DNA from: DAOTXN01 sp034435435
Lineage (GTDB): Bacteria > Chloroflexota > Anaerolineae > S140-20
Reading direction: 5' to 3'
Assembly (NCBI GenBank): GCA_034435435.1
Contig: DAOTXN010000139.1
Coordinates: 1 to 32,765, forward strand
Length of the DNA: 32,765 nucleotides
Below the pieces are notes generated by a model, which was not told the DNA's origin, ran no database searches, and saw only the letters and a program-made list of their open reading frames with translations. This document shows positions 30,109 to 32,765 of this stretch, piece after piece (position 1 is the first letter of the stretch; every line of letters starts with the position of its first letter). The position numbers and the translations under genes were made by a program.

Positions 30109-32607
30109 TCACTTGAGGATGAGCGGTAGGTAGACGAAAAATTCGGCCTGCGCGGCGGTGACGGCGACCGTGTCACTGAAGGCGTGGCTGCCGGCCAGGT
30201 TGGTGGCGGTGAGCCAGACGGTGTAGGCGCCCACGGTGGGGTAGGTGTGGGTGGTGGGTAGATTGGTAGATTGGTAGATGGGGGGGGTGTTGTCGCCGAA
30301 GCGCCAGGTGTAGCTGGTTTCGGGCGGCTGTCCAGGGGCCGTGGTGTTGGTGAACACGACTGCCGCGCCCAGCGTGACCGGGGCCGAGTGGACGAATGCG
30401 GCCACGGGCGGTGTGCCGGTGATCTCGACCGCGCCGCTGATGGAGGCCGTGCCCCCGGCGTTGGTGGCGGTGAGCCAGACGGTGTACACGCCCACGGCGG
30501 AGTAGGTGTGGGTCACTGACGGCTGACGGCTGACGGCTGACGGCTGACCCTCGCCGAAGGACCAGGTGTAGGTGATGGGTTGGACGCCGGCGGTAGTGTT
30601 GGTGAACACGGTGGTGCTACCCACCAGGTCCGGGCTGCTGCTGAGAAAGCCGGGCACGGGCGCGGTAGCGACGCACGGGCCTAACCAGTCCAGCGCCGCA
30701 TCCAGGACGGCGCGGCGGTCGGCGGCGTCGGCGACCCATTCCAGCCCAAAGCCCAAGTAGACGACCTGATAGCCGTCCTCAAAGGCGACGGCGGCGCCCC
30801 CGTCGGGCGCGGGCAGGCTATACACCGTCTCGGCCCCGCCCAGCGGACTCAGCTCGCTGGCGGGCTGGGTCGGCGGGATGGTGAGGCTGACGGGCAGAGC
30901 GGACAGAAAGCCGTCGCCGGTCAGCGACACGGTGCTGCCGTGCGGTCCGTCGCCGATATAGTCGGCGTGTAAATAGTCGGCCAGGAAGGGGGCGCTGTTC
31001 AGGTCGCCGCCAACGCCCCAACTGCTGAGGAACAGGTCGCCGCCGCCGTCCAGGTATTGGCTCAAGGCTTCTCGGTCGGTCTGGGTGAGCGTGTTGCTAA
31101 AGCGGCGGCCGGTCAGCCACAGCACGTGGTGATATTGCTCCAGCAGGCTCAGGGACGGCGAGCCATAGTCGGTGATGGCCCAGGCGGCATAGCCGACGCC
31201 CAGGGCGTCCAGGTCGGATTGGTAGAGGACCTGGGTTTCGTCGCCGCCGTCGTCGTCTACCAGCAAGACGCAGCCCTGGGGGGAGAGGGCGAAATCTTGG
31301 GTCTGCGCGTGGTCAACGTGCACGATGCGGGTGACCGGCCGGTAGCCGTCGGCGTGGACGCGCAGCGTATAGTCGCCGGAAATGAGGGTGGCGCTGTAAT
31401 AGCCGCTGGCCGGGTCGCTGTTCACGCTGACGCCGGTGCGGGCATCGCAGGGGTCGTCAGGGCAAGTAACGGTCGTGACCGTGGCGGTGAGGGGATCGCC
31501 GGTTGAGGCGTCGCTGATCGTCCCCGAGACCACGTAGCTGGGATAGGGAGCCAGCGCCACGTCCAGGTGGGTCACGGCGTCGGTCAGGATAGCGACGTTC
31601 GTGACGATGGCCGGGTAGTAGCCGTAGAGGTGGGCCTGGGCGGTGACGGTGTAAGCGTCCACCGGCAGCGACACGGTATAGTAACCGCTTTCGTCGGTCG
31701 TGACTTTAAGGTCGCCCAGGCTGCCCTGCGTCGTCACGGTGGCGGTGAGGGGTAGGGTTGTGGACAGGTCGGTGATGGTCCCGTCGAGCGCACCCACGTC
31801 GCCGATCAAGCAGCCCATGTGGGCAAAGGCGCCCACAGCGGCCCGCACGAACTCGGTGTAATAGACCATGTCCAGTGTTTCCAACTGGTCGCCGGTGGTG
31901 TGATAGTACGGGGTAAAGTCCTCAAAATCCTCGATGCCCAGGATGGCTGAATAACCGCGCTCCCAGAACGAATAGTGGTCGCTGGCGCTGATGCCATCCT
32001 GGACGATTTGCGGCGTCAGGTTGAGGTTGTAGGCGTCCACGACGTCGTCGAACAGGTTGGCGATGGCCAGGTCGCCGGCGTTGCCGGGGCGCGTGTGCAG
32101 CTCGATGATGGGAAAAGCGTCCGAGTCGTAGGCGATCATGTCCAAATTGAGCACGCCCAGGATGTTGTCGCCGTTGTCGTAGACCATCTGGGCGTAGGCG
32201 TCGCTGCCCAAGAGGCCCTGCTCTTCGCCGGTAAAGGTGACAAAGCGCAGCGTGCAGTCCCAGTGGTACTGGCTGAGCACCTGGGCCGCCAGGAGCACGC
32301 CGATGGAGCCGCTGGCGTTGTCGTCGGCGCCGGGGGCGATAGGTCCGGTGGGCATGTCGTCCAGGTGGGCGGTGATGAGCAGGATGTCGTCGGGGCGGCC
32401 CAGGCCGGTCCGCTCACCGATGACGTTGGGGTTGGTGGGGCCGCTCCACTGATGGTAGCTGGCGTCCAGACCGGCGGCCTGCAAGTGCTCGTAAACGTAT
32501 TGGGTGGCGTGCTGGATGGGGTCGCCGCCGTAGGTGTTGCGGTTGAGAATGGTGTAGGGTTGTCCGCCGATGAGGGCCGGCCACTCGCCGGTCAGCTCCC
32601 CGGTCAT
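30109..32607 (-). CDS. M28 peptidase with regulatory-like, GATase-like and PKD domains; 5' end lost
   Basis: Zinc aminopeptidase-like protein of family M28, 832 aa from the first available ATG. Metal and catalytic residues are seen: TAHLDD (His81), GADDNASG (Asp95), TGEEQG (Glu128 catalytic, Glu129), NLDMIAY (Asp156) and YYHTTGD (His236). Two carboxypeptidase-regulatory-like domains (about 270-352, 357-441), the LLVDDDGG amidotransferase-like domain (446-660) and two PKD domains follow, then FFVYLPLILK. The gene looks truncated: no signal peptide is present, and family-like sequence (EIDSATVYS) continues upstream of ATG 32607 to about 32640, where a stop and element-like sequence begin. The remaining product would stay in the cytosol unless another start supplies a signal. 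It is followed at once by the PKD protein gene. Confidence 0.82.
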   Translation of the reverse strand: MTGELTGEWPALIGGQPYTILNRNTYGGDPIQHATQYVYEHLQAAGLDASYHQWSGPTNPNVIGERTGLGRPDDILLITAHLDDMPTGPIAPGADDNASGSIGVLLAAQVLSQYHWDCTLRFVTFTGEEQGLLGSDAYAQMVYDNGDNILGVLNLDMIAYDSDAFPIIELHTRPGNAGDLAIANLFDDVVDAYNLNLTPQIVQDGISASDHYSFWERGYSAILGIEDFEDFTPYYHTTGDQLETLDMVYYTEFVRAAVGAFAHMGCLIGDVGALDGTITDLSTTLPLTATVTTQGSLGDLKVTTDESGYYTVSLPVDAYTVTAQAHLYGYYPAIVTNVAILTDAVTHLDVALAPYPSYVVSGTISDASTGDPLTATVTTVTCPDDPCDARTGVSVNSDPASGYYSATLISGDYTLRVHADGYRPVTRIVHVDHAQTQDFALSPQGCVLLVDDDGGDETQVLYQSDLDALGVGYAAWAITDYGSPSLSLLEQYHHVLWLTGRRFSNTLTQTDREALSQYLDGGGDLFLSSWGVGGDLNSAPFLADYLHADYIGDGPHGSTVSLTGDGFLSALPVSLTIPPTQPASELSPLGGAETVYSLPAPDGGAAVAFEDGYQVVYLGFGLEWVADAADRRAVLDAALDWLGPCVATAPVPGFLSSSPDLVGSTTVFTNTTAGVQPITYTWSFGEGQPSAVSRQPSVTHTYSAVGVYTVWLTATNAGGTASISGAVEITGTPPVAAFVHSAPVTLGAAVVFTNTTAPGQPPETSYTWRFGDNTPPIYQSTNLPTTHTYPTVGAYTVWLTATNLAGSHAFSDTVAVTAAQAEFFVYLPLILK
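30251..30290 (-). repeat. TTGGTAGA-type cassette in the last PKD of the M28 gene
   Basis: GGTAGATTGGTAGATTGG and GTAGATGGGG encode TPPIYQSTNLPTTHTY. The flanking PKD sequence is homologous to 26780-26900, where the other cassette type sits. Confidence 0.8.
30341..30648 (-). repeat. PKD module copy B, about 95% identical to 26901-27208
   Basis: Second copy of the near-identical PKD block, in the M28 gene. Protein similarity continues through the GATase-like domain to about 31280 but at lower identity. Confidence 0.8.
30514..30550 (-). repeat. TGACGGCTG-type cassette in the first PKD of the M28 gene
   Basis: Four perfect tandem copies of the eight-base word TGACGGCT with one C between blocks (ACTGACGGCTGACGGCTG and on) encode GQPSAVSRQPSVTHTY. 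Confidence 0.8.
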
Positions 32608-32667
32608 CGAATAGACGGTCGCGCTGTCTATTTCATGTAATGTTTAGTGGCGCAAACTGCGCCGAAT

Positions 32668-32685
32668 AAAGCGATTCCGCTTTTT
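32668..32685 (+). terminator. Hairpin with short T-run upstream of the partial gene
   Basis: Stem AAAGCG (32668-32673) / CGCTTT (32678-32683), loop ATTC, T-run of five ending at 32685. It could stop read-through from the left into the gene at 32727. The stem is short and half A-U. Confidence 0.35.
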
Positions 32686-32696
32686 GTGGTATTCTT

Positions 32697-32721
32697 TCCT
32701 CCGCATATGATACGCGGAGGA
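32697..32721 (+). promoter_or_regulatory. Palindrome sequestering the ribosome binding site of the partial gene
   Basis: TCCTCCGC (32697-32704) and GCGGAGGA (32714-32721) are perfectly complementary over eight bases with a nine-base loop. The right arm contains the whole GGAGGA ribosome binding site (32716-32721), five bases before GTG 32727. An mRNA starting upstream would fold it away; one starting inside the palindrome would not. Confidence 0.6.
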
Positions 32722-32726
32722 CAGCC

Positions 32727-32765
32727 GTGAACACTCGAATCGAGTTACCCAATTGCACTTTATCA
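32727..32765 (+). CDS. 5' end of a gene, possibly a transposase
   Basis: GTG 32727 opens a frame (MNTRIELPNCTLS) that runs out of the window after 13 codons. It has a strong GGAGGA five bases upstream. The reading as a transposase start rests on context (element-like hairpins and truncation of the neighbouring gene) and not on recognisable domain sequence. Confidence 0.4.
   Translation, partial: MNTRIELPNCTLS

Larger units (their letters stand above)
32641..32765 (+). mobile_element. Probable left end of an insertion element, cut by the window edge
   Basis: The M28 reading frame stops abruptly at 32644-32646. From there the DNA changes character. An inverted repeat GGCGCA-AAC-TGCGCC (32649-32663) is followed by a hairpin AAAGCG-ATTC-CGCTTT plus TT (32668-32685), then a palindrome covering the ribosome binding site of a new plus-strand gene. 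This layout is typical of the terminal region of an IS. No far end, target duplication or transposase body can be seen, so family and exact boundary are unknown. Confidence 0.45.

Overview
The window looks like a chromosomal segment of an uncultured member of the Chloroflexota (Anaerolineae-like), moderately GC-rich. This is inferred from gene content, not from a marker gene: tight operons with ATGA overlaps, a BchI-type AAA+ chelatase subunit without partners, tandem DegV proteins, an FHA-winged-helix regulator beside a Ser/Thr kinase, and large secreted PKD proteins ending in a short YLPL-type tail. I found no rRNA, tRNA or CRISPR array by eye.

Layout. (1) 7-7531, plus strand: a compact nine-gene run: DtxR-like repressor, GtrA membrane protein, GT4 glycosyltransferase with an unusual insertion, beta-flower/IrrE-like protein, ChlI/BchI-type AAA+ ATPase, membrane protein, SAM methyltransferase, TrmI-type tRNA m1A methyltransferase, MNT nucleotidyltransferase. 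(2) 7626-8116: a RelB/RelE-like pair whose toxin is truncated. (3) 8064-11364, minus strand: an EcsC-like protein with 11-mer/33-mer amphipathic repeats and a membrane lipase-like alpha/beta hydrolase with a C-terminal helix-hairpin-helix domain. (4) 11465-12199: UPF0175 antitoxin and a frameshifted DUF3368 PIN-like toxin. (5) 12218-17128: signalling block with a cytosolic GAF-PAS histidine kinase, a CpXC protein, an FHA-winged-helix regulator and a divergent PknB-type kinase. (6) 17138-20104, minus: GH3 glycosidase with a Thr-Pro linker and C-terminal membrane segments. (7) 20457-23496, plus: enolase and two DegV fatty-acid-binding proteins. (8) 23557-32640, minus: three large extracellular proteins: M14 carboxypeptidase with PKD domains, a PKD protein of unknown role, and an M28 peptidase with PKD domains. 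(9) 32641-32765: the edge of what looks like an insertion element that removed the 5' end of the M28 gene.

The most unusual signal is a set of short simple-sequence cassettes (a TGACGGCTG type and a TTGGTAGA type) that sit in frame at the same loop of six PKD domains in three genes. The TGACGGCTG type also occurs as an intergenic hairpin at 20313-20347. At one homologous site in two otherwise similar PKD domains the two cassette types replace one another. Other short word-like repeats fill intergenic gaps and gene ends elsewhere in the window (about 6309, 21748, 23494).

Working together: regions 5 and 6 suggest phosphothreonine signalling and cell-envelope work. Region 8 suggests extracellular proteolysis with surface display. 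Both toxins of the two toxin-antitoxin loci appear broken while their antitoxins are intact.
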